This document shows positions 1-6,054 of a stretch of DNA of 6,271 nt, in pieces (the stretch's first letter is position 1; the number at the start of each line of letters is the position of its first letter). The notes beneath the pieces were generated by a model, which saw only the letters and a list, made by a program, of their open reading frames with translations, searched no databases and had not been told where the DNA came from. Origin of the DNA: JADLEX01 sp964586775 (lineage in GTDB: Bacteria; Lernaellota; Lernaellaia; JACKCT01); assembly GCA_964586775.1 (NCBI GenBank), contig CAZPJD010000305.1:1-6271 (forward strand), in the 5' to 3' direction. The translations under genes and the position numbers were made by a program.

Positions 1-294
1 GACGACGACGACGACGCCGCGGACGACGATTCGGCCGACGACGACTCCGCCGACGACGACTCCGGTGACGACGACAGTGACTTGGTCGGCGACTGCGAAG
101 CCGCGTTTGAGGCTTGCGGCGTCGACGACATGGGTATCTGCGATTCGATGGGCGGTTACGATGGGGCCGGTGAGTGCTACTACACGGCGGCGTCGAACTA
201 CTTTGAGTGCCTTGCGGCCGTTGACTGCAACGACGCGGACGGCTCCTGCGCCACCGATTACACGTCCGCCGTCAACGACTGCGCTGGCGCGTAA
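1..294 (+). CDS. Asp/Ser-repeat, cysteine-rich exported-type protein (C-terminal part, 5' end outside window)
   Basis: The frame is open from the first base to a TAA at 292-294, giving the last 97 residues of a protein whose start lies upstream. The first 27 residues are a low-complexity acidic linker of Asp runs broken by Ser, Ala and Gly. The remaining 70 residues form a compact domain with eight cysteines (motifs GDC, EAC, GIC, GEC, FEC, VDC, GSC, NDC), an even number that would allow four disulfides. Acidic linkers of this kind are common just after the signal peptide or lipobox of surface lipoproteins in GC-rich deltaproteobacteria-like genomes, so an exported or lipid-anchored protein is likely. 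That location is inference, because no signal peptide is visible. I do not recognise the cysteine domain and assign no function. A strong terminator follows 20 bases after the stop, so the gene ends its own transcript. A TTG at 82 is an in-frame possible start but would cut off the repeat and has no clear ribosome binding site. Confidence 0.75.
   Translation, partial: DDDDDAADDDSADDDSADDDSGDDDSDLVGDCEAAFEACGVDDMGICDSMGGYDGAGECYYTAASNYFECLAAVDCNDADGSCATDYTSAVNDCAGA
22..81 (+). repeat. Four tandem 15-base units encoding Asp-Asp-Asp-Ser-X
   Basis: Four consecutive 15-base units (22-36, 37-51, 52-66, 67-81) encode DDDSA, DDDSA, DDDSG and DDDSD. They follow a pure run of GAC codons at 1-15. The units differ mainly at synonymous or third-unit positions, consistent with in-frame expansion of a short repeat. 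Because the unit is a multiple of three, copy-number changes would lengthen or shorten the acidic linker without a frameshift. The array may continue to the left of the window. Confidence 0.8.
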
Positions 295-314
295 TTCACC
301 TACCCGACATCTCG

Positions 315-343
315 AAAAACCCGGGCTTCGGCCCGGGTTTTTT
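315..343 (+). terminator. Intrinsic terminator after the acidic cysteine-rich protein gene
   Basis: A perfect 7-bp GC stem, CCCGGGC (320-326) with GCCCGGG (331-337), closes a TTCG tetraloop. It is followed by six T (338-343) and preceded by five A (315-319), so the stem can extend through A-T pairs. It lies 20 bases after the stop at 294. The A and T tracts on both sides mean it could also work on the minus strand, but no minus-strand gene ends here. It separates gene 1 from the glycosyltransferase unit. Confidence 0.93.
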
Positions 344-379
344 ATTTGGGGCGACGGCGATCGATGCGCGTGTCGCGCC

Positions 380-409
380 TTGATCGCGCCCGCGCAACTC
401 GCCTAAACT
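380..409 (+). promoter_or_regulatory. Possible sigma70-type promoter for the glycosyltransferase unit
   Basis: TTGATC (380-385) and TAAACT (404-409) resemble -35 and -10 boxes with an 18-base spacer, each matching four of six consensus positions. The -10-like box ends only 7 bases before the ATG at 417. Transcription would therefore begin at or next to the start codon and give a leaderless mRNA. That fits the lack of a clear Shine-Dalgarno before 417. The boxes are weak and this is a sequence-only guess. Confidence 0.25.
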
Positions 410-416
410 CCCGGCG

Positions 417-2630
417 ATGACCCCGACAAGAGGCGCCGGCTTCGAAGCACGGCTGTGCGTCGCGCTGGCGATGTTCTGCCTGCCCGTGTTTCTGGCGGGG
501 ACTTCGCCGCTGCTCTATTGGAGGGATTCCGCCGAGTTCGCGATGCTCGGGCGCAACCTCGATATCGGTCATCCCGCCGGCTCGCCGCTTTTCGCCATGT
601 TGGCCCGCGCCTTCGACGCGATTCCCATCGGCGCGGCGTCATTCCGCGCGGCGCTCCTCACCATCGTCACCGCGTGCGCCGCGGTCTCGGCGATCGCGTG
701 GCTTCTGCTGCGCATCGGCGACCGGATGCGCGTCACGCACGCGGGCGGCGCGATGGCGGCCGCGCTCGCGGTCGGCGCGTTCGCGTTTTCCCGCGCATGG
801 TACGAATGGGTGGTCGCGCCCGAGGTCTACGCGGCGCAGGTGCTGTTTCTCGCGCTCTTCGGCGCCTGCGCGCTGCGCGTCATCCCCGAGGGCGACTCCA
901 CCCCAGACCGGCGCTATGCGTGGCTCGCCGCCTTCCTGCTCGGTCTGGGCTGCTCGGCGCACATGGGCACGCTGCTGCTCGCGCCGGGGCTCGCGCTCAT
1001 GCTCTGGCTGCCCACCCGGCGACATTGGCGCGTGCGCCACGTGGCGCTTTTTGGCGCGTTTTTTCTCGCGGGGTTTTCGGTTTACGCATTCTTGCCGATT
1101 CGATCCGCCACCGATCCGCCCTTCGACCAGGGCAATCCCGAGTTTTGGGGCGCGTTCGTCGCGCACATCACCGGCTCACGGTATTCGGGCATCATCCATT
1201 CGTTTCCGTGGCCGCGCGTGTGGTACGACCTCAAGGCGCTTGCCGCGCACTTTCCCGATCAACTCTCGTGGCCGGTGGCGGCGGCAGCGCTCGCGGGGCT
1301 CGCCGTGACGGCCCGGCTGAGACGCGCGCTCCTGCCCGGCATCGCCCTCGCGGTCCTGGGGCACCTTTACCTGTACATCAAAGATTGGCATCGCGCATTC
1401 GGATACATCCCGCTGTTCGGGGCGGCGTCACTGCTCGCGGGCGTCGCCGTGCTGGCCGCGATGCGTCGCTTCGAGTCCGAACGCCCGGCGCTCTCGCGAT
1501 TGTTCGTCGCGCTCGTCGGCACGGTAGCCGCGGCGCTCTTCGCCACGCAGAGCCTCGCCGCGCTCAGGGGCGCATCGCGCGCCGATCACGATCTGATGCA
1601 CCGCCACGTGCGTTCGCTGATGGATTCGATGCCGCACGGCGCGATCTATGTGAGCTATCAGGACGCCAACAGCTACAGCGTGTTCTATTCGCAGAACGTC
1701 GAGCGGTATCGCGAGGACATCCGCCACCTGCACCGCGCATTTTTGGGTTTCCCCGACTACCTGAAAAAGCGCGACGGCGGCCTCGTGCTGGAGGATTATC
1801 AGCCGCGCAAGCCGTTCGCCGCGCAGGAGATGCTGCTGCGTTCGGCGGGCGAGGGCGGCGTGTTCTGGGATTACGGGTGGGAGGATCGCCCGTACTTTCA
1901 CGACGAGGCGCTGCGGCCGTGGGCGTTCGTCTATCGCCTGACCGACGATCCGAACGCGCCGCGGGCGCTCGATCCCGCGATGGAGAAGCGGTGGATTCGC
2001 GCGCCCATCGACCACCTCGACCGCTTCGGCTTCGACTGGACGGCGCGGCAGGTGTATTCGCAGTTCTATTCGCTCGCCGCCAAGTATGAGTTTGATCGCG
2101 GGCATCTCGACGAGGCCGGGCAACGCATCGAGCGCGCGGTGGCCATCTGGCCGGATTCGGGAGCGGTACGCGGTCGGCGCGCGGCGTGGCTTGCGGCGTC
2201 GAATCGGTGGGAGGACGCCTACCGCGAAGCCATCGAGGCGACGCGCATCGAGCCGTACCTGATCGACAGTTGGATGTACCGGGCGCAGTTCGCCCGCGAA
2301 ACCGGGCGGCGCGACGATGCGATCGAAAGCTGGCGCGCGGCGCTAAGACTCAATAAATTCCACAGCTTCGCGGCGGCGTCGTATGCCGCCATGCTGATGG
2401 AAGAGCAGAAGTACGGCGCGGCGGCGAAGCAGGCTCGGCGCGCGGTGGCAGGGGCGCAAAATCGCGTGGATCGCGCGCGGGCGCGGCAGATATTGGCACG
2501 GGCGTGGGTTGGCGCGGGGCGGTGCGACAAGGCGTTGCCCATACTGGAGCGCATGGTGCGTCGCGATCCGAACGACGCGGCGATCGTGGGCCTGCGCGAT
2601 CACTGCCGTCGAGCGGCAGTGTCGAAATGA
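417..2630 (+). CDS. DUF2723 / GT117 (TMEM260-like) membrane glycosyltransferase with C-terminal TPR region
   Basis: This 737-aa inner-membrane protein has about ten hydrophobic segments between residues 13 and 382, then a soluble region with TPR-like helical repeats from about 546 to the end. The N-terminal loop carries DSAEF (37-41) and HPAGSPLF (52-59), matching the DUF2723 signature usually written DSGEF...HPPGYPL. Asp37 or Glu40 is the likely catalytic acid of a GT-C fold. Further family-like motifs are PEVYA (135-139) and an extracytoplasmic loop with DQGNPEFWGAFVAHITG (237-253). Known relatives include eukaryotic TMEM260, a protein O-mannosyltransferase, so transfer of a sugar from a polyprenyl-phosphate donor to a protein or glycan is plausible; donor and acceptor here are inferred. 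The TPR part, probably periplasmic, may bind the acceptor. ATG 417 is chosen because the first membrane segment and DSAEF follow directly; no strong Shine-Dalgarno precedes it. The GT2 gene follows after 10 bases. The DUF2723 assignment is firm, the substrate is not. Confidence 0.9.
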   Translation: MTPTRGAGFEARLCVALAMFCLPVFLAGTSPLLYWRDSAEFAMLGRNLDIGHPAGSPLFAMLARAFDAIPIGAASFRAALLTIVTACAAVSAIAWLLLRIGDRMRVTHAGGAMAAALAVGAFAFSRAWYEWVVAPEVYAAQVLFLALFGACALRVIPEGDSTPDRRYAWLAAFLLGLGCSAHMGTLLLAPGLALMLWLPTRRHWRVRHVALFGAFFLAGFSVYAFLPIRSATDPPFDQGNPEFWGAFVAHITGSRYSGIIHSFPWPRVWYDLKALAAHFPDQLSWPVAAAALAGLAVTARLRRALLPGIALAVLGHLYLYIKDWHRAFGYIPLFGAASLLAGVAVLAAMRRFESERPALSRLFVALVGTVAAALFATQSLAALRGASRADHDLMHRHVRSLMDSMPHGAIYVSYQDANSYSVFYSQNVERYREDIRHLHRAFLGFPDYLKKRDGGLVLEDYQPRKPFAAQEMLLRSAGEGGVFWDYGWEDRPYFHDEALRPWAFVYRLTDDPNAPRALDPAMEKRWIRAPIDHLDRFGFDWTARQVYSQFYSLAAKYEFDRGHLDEAGQRIERAVAIWPDSGAVRGRRAAWLAASNRWEDAYREAIEATRIEPYLIDSWMYRAQFARETGRRDDAIESWRAALRLNKFHSFAAASYAAMLMEEQKYGAAAKQARRAVAGAQNRVDRARARQILARAWVGAGRCDKALPILERMVRRDPNDAAIVGLRDHCRRAAVSK
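2601..2621 (+). promoter_or_regulatory. Perfect 8-bp hairpin at the GT117/GT2 gene junction
   Basis: CACTGCCG (2601-2608) and CGGCAGTG (2614-2621) are perfect inverted repeats around a 5-base loop, inside the last codons of the GT117 gene. The hairpin ends 9 bases before the Shine-Dalgarno of the GT2 gene. There is no T tract, so it is not an intrinsic terminator. It could stabilise processed mRNA ends or modulate re-initiation at the downstream gene. The structure is visible; the role is inferred. Confidence 0.35.
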
Positions 2631-2636
2631 GGGAGG
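2631..2636 (+). promoter_or_regulatory. Shine-Dalgarno GGGAGG that fixes the GTG start of the GT2 gene
   Basis: GGGAGG lies directly after the GT117 stop (TGA 2628-2630) and 4 bases before GTG 2641. The reading frame stays open further upstream to 2509, but that extension lies wholly inside the GT117 gene and precedes the GT2 fold. The ribosome binding site therefore decides for GTG 2641. Confidence 0.85.
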
Positions 2637-2640
2637 TACG

Positions 2641-3402
2641 GTGAGCGGACGCGAATACGAATTGTCGATCGTGATTCCTGTCTACAACGAGACGGGGCGT
2701 ATCGAAGCGGGGCTGACCCGGATCAAAGATTTCGCGCGCGGCTTCAAGCGGGCTACGCAGATCGTGGTGTACGACGACGGCAGCCGCGACGACACGGTGG
2801 CGAAGGCGCGCGCGCTGCTGGCGGACTTCCCCGATCACGTCGTCATGGAGGGCCACGCGAACCGCGGAAAGGGCTTCGCAATCCGCCACGCCATGCTGCG
2901 CGCGTCAGGCGCGGCGCGGTTGTTCACCGACATCGATCTGTCGGTGCCCATCGAAAACGCCGCGACGTTTTACGAGCGCGTGGCATCGGGCGTGCCGGTT
3001 GTCATCGGCTCGCGAAAGATGGCCGGCAGCCACATCGACGTGCGTCAGCCGTATTATCGCGAGCTGCTCGGCGGGGTCTTCCGCTGGACGTCGCGCATGA
3101 TCTTCGCGCCGCCGGTCACCGATTTCACCTGCGGATTCAAGGCGTTTTCGGCGCGCGCGAGCGAGGCGATCTTTAGCCAGGGGCTCATCGACCGCTGGAC
3201 CTTCGACGCCGAAATCCTGTTCCTCGCCTATCGCATGGGATTCGCGATCCACCAGATCCCCGTCTATTGGGCGAACTCCGAAGACTCGCGTGTGCGCGTC
3301 GGCATCGATGCCGCATACAGCTTCTACGAGATGGCGCTGATTCGCTGGTATCACCTGATCGGCCGCTATAACACCGTGATCGGGCCGACGGCGCAGGGCT
3401 GA
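2641..3402 (+). CDS. Family 2 glycosyltransferase, dolichyl-phosphate glucosyl/mannosyltransferase-like (Alg5/DPM1 type)
   Basis: This 253-aa GT-A-fold enzyme probably transfers a sugar from a nucleotide sugar to polyprenyl phosphate on the cytoplasmic side of the membrane. Motifs in order: SIVIPVYNE near the N-terminus; the nucleotide-binding DDGS (45-48); NRGKG (74-78); the metal-binding DxD as FTDIDLS with Asp97 and Asp99; GSRK (123-126); QPYYRE (136-141); DFTCGFKAF (161-169); and WTFDAE (186-191) with a candidate catalytic Asp189. GSRK, QPxYRE and the CGFK motif are typical of the Alg5-like dolichyl-phosphate glucosyltransferase subgroup. The usual DADLS reads DIDLS here, which keeps both acids. 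No transmembrane helices are evident, so it should be a peripheral enzyme, unlike the GT2 at 4571-5533. GTG is the start because of the ideal Shine-Dalgarno. It is almost certainly co-transcribed with the GT117 gene 10 bases upstream, suggesting it makes that enzyme's lipid-linked donor. The transferred sugar cannot be read from sequence. Confidence 0.9.
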   Translation: MSGREYELSIVIPVYNETGRIEAGLTRIKDFARGFKRATQIVVYDDGSRDDTVAKARALLADFPDHVVMEGHANRGKGFAIRHAMLRASGAARLFTDIDLSVPIENAATFYERVASGVPVVIGSRKMAGSHIDVRQPYYRELLGGVFRWTSRMIFAPPVTDFTCGFKAFSARASEAIFSQGLIDRWTFDAEILFLAYRMGFAIHQIPVYWANSEDSRVRVGIDAAYSFYEMALIRWYHLIGRYNTVIGPTAQG

Positions 3403-3410
3403 TGGGATCT

Positions 3411-4571
3411 CTATCCGATCGAGGCGGCGGGCGTTTCGATCGCGCCGCGATAAAACCATTCGAGTTCCCGCGCGACGCGCTCGCGGTCGTAGATGGCCAC
3501 GGCGCGCTCCCTCGCGGCCTTGCCCAAACGGCCCCGCAGATCGCCGCTCGCCAGCAAGCGCCCGAGCGCATCGGCGAGCGCGTTGGGGTCATTCACCGGA
3601 ACGAGCAAGCCGCACGCGCCGTCGTCGAGAAGTTCCTCGGGCCCACCGCAGCGCGTGGCGACGATCGCCGCGCCCGATGCCATGGCCTCGAGGCACGCGA
3701 GCGAGAAGCCCTCGCGGCGGCTGGGAATCGCCGCGATGCGCGCGCGGCGCACGGCATCGATCGCTTCGTCATGCGCGAGTTCTCCGGCGAAGTCCACGCG
3801 CGATGAAATTCCGAGACGATCCGCCTGCTCGCGAAGGTCTCGCTCGGTCGGCCCTGAGCCGACGAGGCGCAGCCGCACGTTCGAATCGGGAAGGCGCGCG
3901 AACGCGTCGAGCACGACATCCTGCCCCTTCTCGTGCGACAGCCGGCCGACGCACACGATCTCGTCGCGACGCTCGCCGTCACCGGGCGGCGCGATGGCAT
4001 TGGTGTCCACGCCCAGCGGCAGCGTGGTGATGCGCGCTTGCGGCGCAACGGCGGCGGCGCGCTCGGCCATCTCGCGGCTGTGGACGAGCACGGCCTTGGA
4101 ACGCCTGGCGACGGCCCGCGCGGCGTCCCGCATCAGGGCGTTCGACGTCATCAGGTCCGAGCCGTGAAACGAAGCGACCATCGGCACGCGCGCACCCGAG
4201 ATGACGGCGGCGAGTCCCGCGGCGGTCCAATGCGCGTGGATCAGGTCGGCGTCGCGCGCCGCATCGCGGATCGCCGTCGCCATCGCGCCGACAAACGACG
4301 GCACGGCGAGCCACAGCCACGGTTTGGCGCGCAGGTTGGCGGGGATTCCGCCGCCGTAAGCCACACGCTCGAAAAGGCCCGGCGCGTAGCGAAACCGCGC
4401 GACGCGCACGCCGTCGATGGTTTCTTCGCGCTCGAGCCCCGGTGCGTGCGGGCAGATCACGCGGACCTCGTGGCCCCGCGCGGCCATCGAACGCGCCTGT
4501 TCGTGCACGAAGGTGCCCGATCCGTGGCCGGGCCGGTTGGGGTAGCTCGTCGAGACGATGAGGAGACGCAT
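3411..4571 (-). CDS. Family 4 glycosyltransferase (GT-B fold)
   Basis: This 386-aa cytoplasmic or membrane-associated retaining glycosyltransferase transfers a sugar from a nucleotide sugar to a growing glycan or lipid acceptor. The N-terminal acceptor domain begins MRLLIVSTSYPNRPG with a glycine-rich loop (GSGTFVHEQA). It carries LIHAHW (110-115) and FHGSDL (135-140). The C-terminal donor domain carries PLGVD (185-189), GRLSHEKGQD (209-218), LVGSGP (236-241) and the GT4 E-x7-E motif, Glu287 to Glu295, in EGFSLACLEAMASG (287-300). Length and domain order are normal for a complete GT4 enzyme. The ATG at 4571-4569 overlaps the upstream gene's TGA (TGATG) with no Shine-Dalgarno, indicating translational coupling. 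The frame is open far upstream, to 5654, but that part is antisense-frame shadow of the GT2 gene. The gene ends with TAG (3413-3411) 8 bases from the convergent plus-strand GT2. The family is certain; donor and acceptor sugars are unknown. Confidence 0.93.
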   Translation of the reverse strand: MRLLIVSTSYPNRPGHGSGTFVHEQARSMAARGHEVRVICPHAPGLEREETIDGVRVARFRYAPGLFERVAYGGGIPANLRAKPWLWLAVPSFVGAMATAIRDAARDADLIHAHWTAAGLAAVISGARVPMVASFHGSDLMTSNALMRDAARAVARRSKAVLVHSREMAERAAAVAPQARITTLPLGVDTNAIAPPGDGERRDEIVCVGRLSHEKGQDVVLDAFARLPDSNVRLRLVGSGPTERDLREQADRLGISSRVDFAGELAHDEAIDAVRRARIAAIPSRREGFSLACLEAMASGAAIVATRCGGPEELLDDGACGLLVPVNDPNALADALGRLLASGDLRGRLGKAARERAVAIYDRERVARELEWFYRGAIETPAASIG

Positions 4572-5533
4572 CACGCGTCGGCGCGCGGCGCGCGGCGTTC
4601 GGCGTCCTCGCGGCGCTTGCGCGCGAGCAGGTCGGAGAGCAACCGCCGGTTCGCGGCCTGCAGGTCGGCGATCACGCCCATCACGATCACCTGAAAGCCG
4701 ACGATCGTGAGGATCGCGGCGAGAATCAGGCTTTGCACGTGCCCCGATCCCGTGCCCGAAAAATACGCGGCGAGGAATCGCAGGCCAATCAGCATGGCGG
4801 GAACGATGAGCGCGAGCCCGGCGATCGCGAACGCCTGCAAAGGCCGGTAGAGAATCGAGATGCGCAGGATCGTGGCGACGCTGCGCGCGATGTAGTTCCA
4901 CTGCGAACGCATCAGGCGCGACTCGCGCGTCTTGGGGTTCGTGCGCACGGGGACGAATTCGAGCGCGAGCCCCTCGCGTCCCGCCTGGATCAGCGTTTCC
5001 AGCGTGTAGGTGTAGCTCGACACGACGTTGAGGCGGATCGCCGCCTCGCGCGAATACGCGCGAAAACCGCTGGTGGCATCGGGGACGTCGGTGCCGGAAA
5101 AGCGCCGCACCACGCGACTGCCGAGGCGCTGGAGCGCGCGCTTGGTCGGGCTGAAGTGCGGGATCGACGCCATGTCGCGACAGCCGACAACGATCTCGGC
5201 GCGCCCGGCGAGGATCGGATCCACCAGCGCCTGAATGTCCGCCGCCTGATACTGGTTGTCGGCGTCGGTGTGGACCACGACGTCCGCGCCCAGCTCCAGC
5301 GCCCGATCGAGCCCCGCGCGGAACGTGTAGGCCAGTCCGCGGTTCTGCGGCCAGCGTGCCACCGCCGTCGCGCCCGCCGCACGCGCTGCTTCGCTGGTGC
5401 CGTCGGTGCTGCCGTCGTCGAGCACCAGCACCGCGATTTCGTCGATCCCCGCGATGGCGCGCGGCAGATCGCGGATGGTGTCGCCGATCGTGCCCGCTTC
5501 GTTGAACGCGGGGATCTGGATGACGAGTTTCAC
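4571..5533 (-). CDS. Family 2 glycosyltransferase with two C-terminal membrane helices (DPM1/GtrB-like)
   Basis: This 320-aa enzyme has an N-terminal GT-A domain (about 1-225) with IPAFNE (7-12), the nucleotide-binding LDDGSTDGT (38-46), QNRG (63-66) and the metal-binding DADNQY (90-95; Asp90, Asp92). GCRD (117-120), SPTKRALQRLGSRVVR (128-143) and DATSGFRAYSR (152-162) follow. Two hydrophobic helices (about 231-258 and 266-290) and a charged, Arg-rich tail end the protein. This layout is that of polyprenyl-phosphate sugar synthases such as DPM1- and GtrB-like proteins, which load mannose, glucose or a similar sugar onto undecaprenyl phosphate at the inner membrane. The exact sugar is not readable. 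GTG is the only sensible start: an in-frame TAG lies shortly upstream, and GAGGT sits 7 bases before it. The gene is first in a coupled pair with the GT4 gene (TGATG overlap), so the two probably act in one glycan pathway. Confidence 0.92.
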   Translation of the reverse strand: MKLVIQIPAFNEAGTIGDTIRDLPRAIAGIDEIAVLVLDDGSTDGTSEAARAAGATAVARWPQNRGLAYTFRAGLDRALELGADVVVHTDADNQYQAADIQALVDPILAGRAEIVVGCRDMASIPHFSPTKRALQRLGSRVVRRFSGTDVPDATSGFRAYSREAAIRLNVVSSYTYTLETLIQAGREGLALEFVPVRTNPKTRESRLMRSQWNYIARSVATILRISILYRPLQAFAIAGLALIVPAMLIGLRFLAAYFSGTGSGHVQSLILAAILTIVGFQVIVMGVIADLQAANRRLLSDLLARKRREDAERRAPRADA

Positions 5534-5540
5534 GCGCGCG

Positions 5541-5545
5541 ACCTC
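5541..5545 (-). promoter_or_regulatory. Shine-Dalgarno GAGGT for the minus-strand GT2 gene
   Basis: On the minus strand GAGGT lies 7 bases before the GTG at 5533, a normal spacing. It supports the GTG start, since no ATG or other plausible start exists between it and the in-frame upstream TAG. Confidence 0.65.
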
Positions 5546-5616
5546 GATGGGATAAGCCGGATTTTTCTAGCACGTTCACCCCGATGTGGGTACGGGCGAC
5601 GTCCGCGCGGCGCGCC

Positions 5617-5650
5617 AAAAAAAAGAGGCGGACACAGGGGGCGTGTCCGC
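5617..5650 (-). terminator. Strong minus-strand intrinsic terminator
   Basis: Read on the minus strand, an 8-bp stem GCGGACAC / GTGTCCGC (plus coordinates 5643-5650 and 5628-5635) closes a 7-base loop. It is followed by CTC and eight T (complement of 5617-5624). It ends transcription coming from the right and insulates the GT2/GT4 pair that starts at 5533. The nearest minus-strand gene upstream is the rhomboid gene, whose stop is about 415 bases away. Confidence 0.88.
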
Positions 5651-6036
5651 TCACGGAGGAATAGGAACAATGGGGTGCTTGTTGTGCGTCGCTTCAGATC
5701 CGGTCTTGCTCCGTGGCCGACCTCCTTTGGCGATGCGCCGGTCGGGGTGGGGGAAACCCTGCCGCTGGCCCGCTGTTCCGGTTCGCGACCCGCCAGTGCC
5801 CGACGTGCCGCGTTCCGATGAACAAAAAGAGAAGCAAGCGTTACGCCAAGATTGTGGACATTGATGGCGAAGTGGTTTCTCTAGATATTTTGAGGATTTA
5901 GCGGCGACGAAGGAAAACGTGGCGGGAATGAAGCGTTACGAAAGCACCGACTGGCGGAATTTTCGTAAACGGGCAGATGGATATCGGCGGGGATATCTGA
6001 ATGTCTTATCGACCGGCGCGGACGAAACTTTAGCCC

Positions 6037-6054
6037 AAAACGGGGATCATCCCC
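6037..6054 (-). terminator. Weak terminator-like hairpin just after the rhomboid gene
   Basis: GGGGA (6042-6046) and TCCCC (6050-6054) form a 5-bp stem with a 3-base loop. On the minus strand it is followed by G and four T (complement of 6037-6041), starting 11 bases beyond the rhomboid stop. An outer pairing of CCCAA (6034-6038) with TTGGG (6060-6064) could compete with the T tract. The short stem makes termination uncertain. Confidence 0.35.

Noticed and set aside
65..406. 113-aa plus-strand open frame
   Set aside because: It is a Thr/Arg-rich shadow of the acidic protein frame and reads straight through the terminator.
455..2089. 544-aa plus-strand open frame inside the GT117 gene
   Set aside because: It lies entirely within the GT117 gene in another frame, is Arg/Ala/Gly-rich as expected from GC-rich third positions, and has no motifs.
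1428..2123. 231-aa minus-strand open frame
   Set aside because: It is antisense to the GT117 soluble domain and has no recognisable motif.
2509..2640. Longer N-terminus for the Alg5-like GT2
   Set aside because: The extension lies inside the GT117 gene, precedes the conserved fold, and has no ribosome binding site; GTG 2641 has an ideal one.
4572..5654. Upstream extension of the GT4 frame on the minus strand
   Set aside because: It overlaps the whole GT2 gene in another frame and is Arg/Ala-rich without motifs. The GT4 fold begins exactly at ATG 4571.
4733..5821. 362-aa plus-strand open frame
   Set aside because: It is antisense to the well-supported minus-strand GT2 gene and has Arg-rich shadow composition.
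5713..5901. 62-aa frame with a CPTCRVPM zinc-ribbon-like motif
   Set aside because: It has only one CxxC pair, no ribosome binding site and a low-complexity N-terminus, so it is too weak to call a zinc-binding protein.
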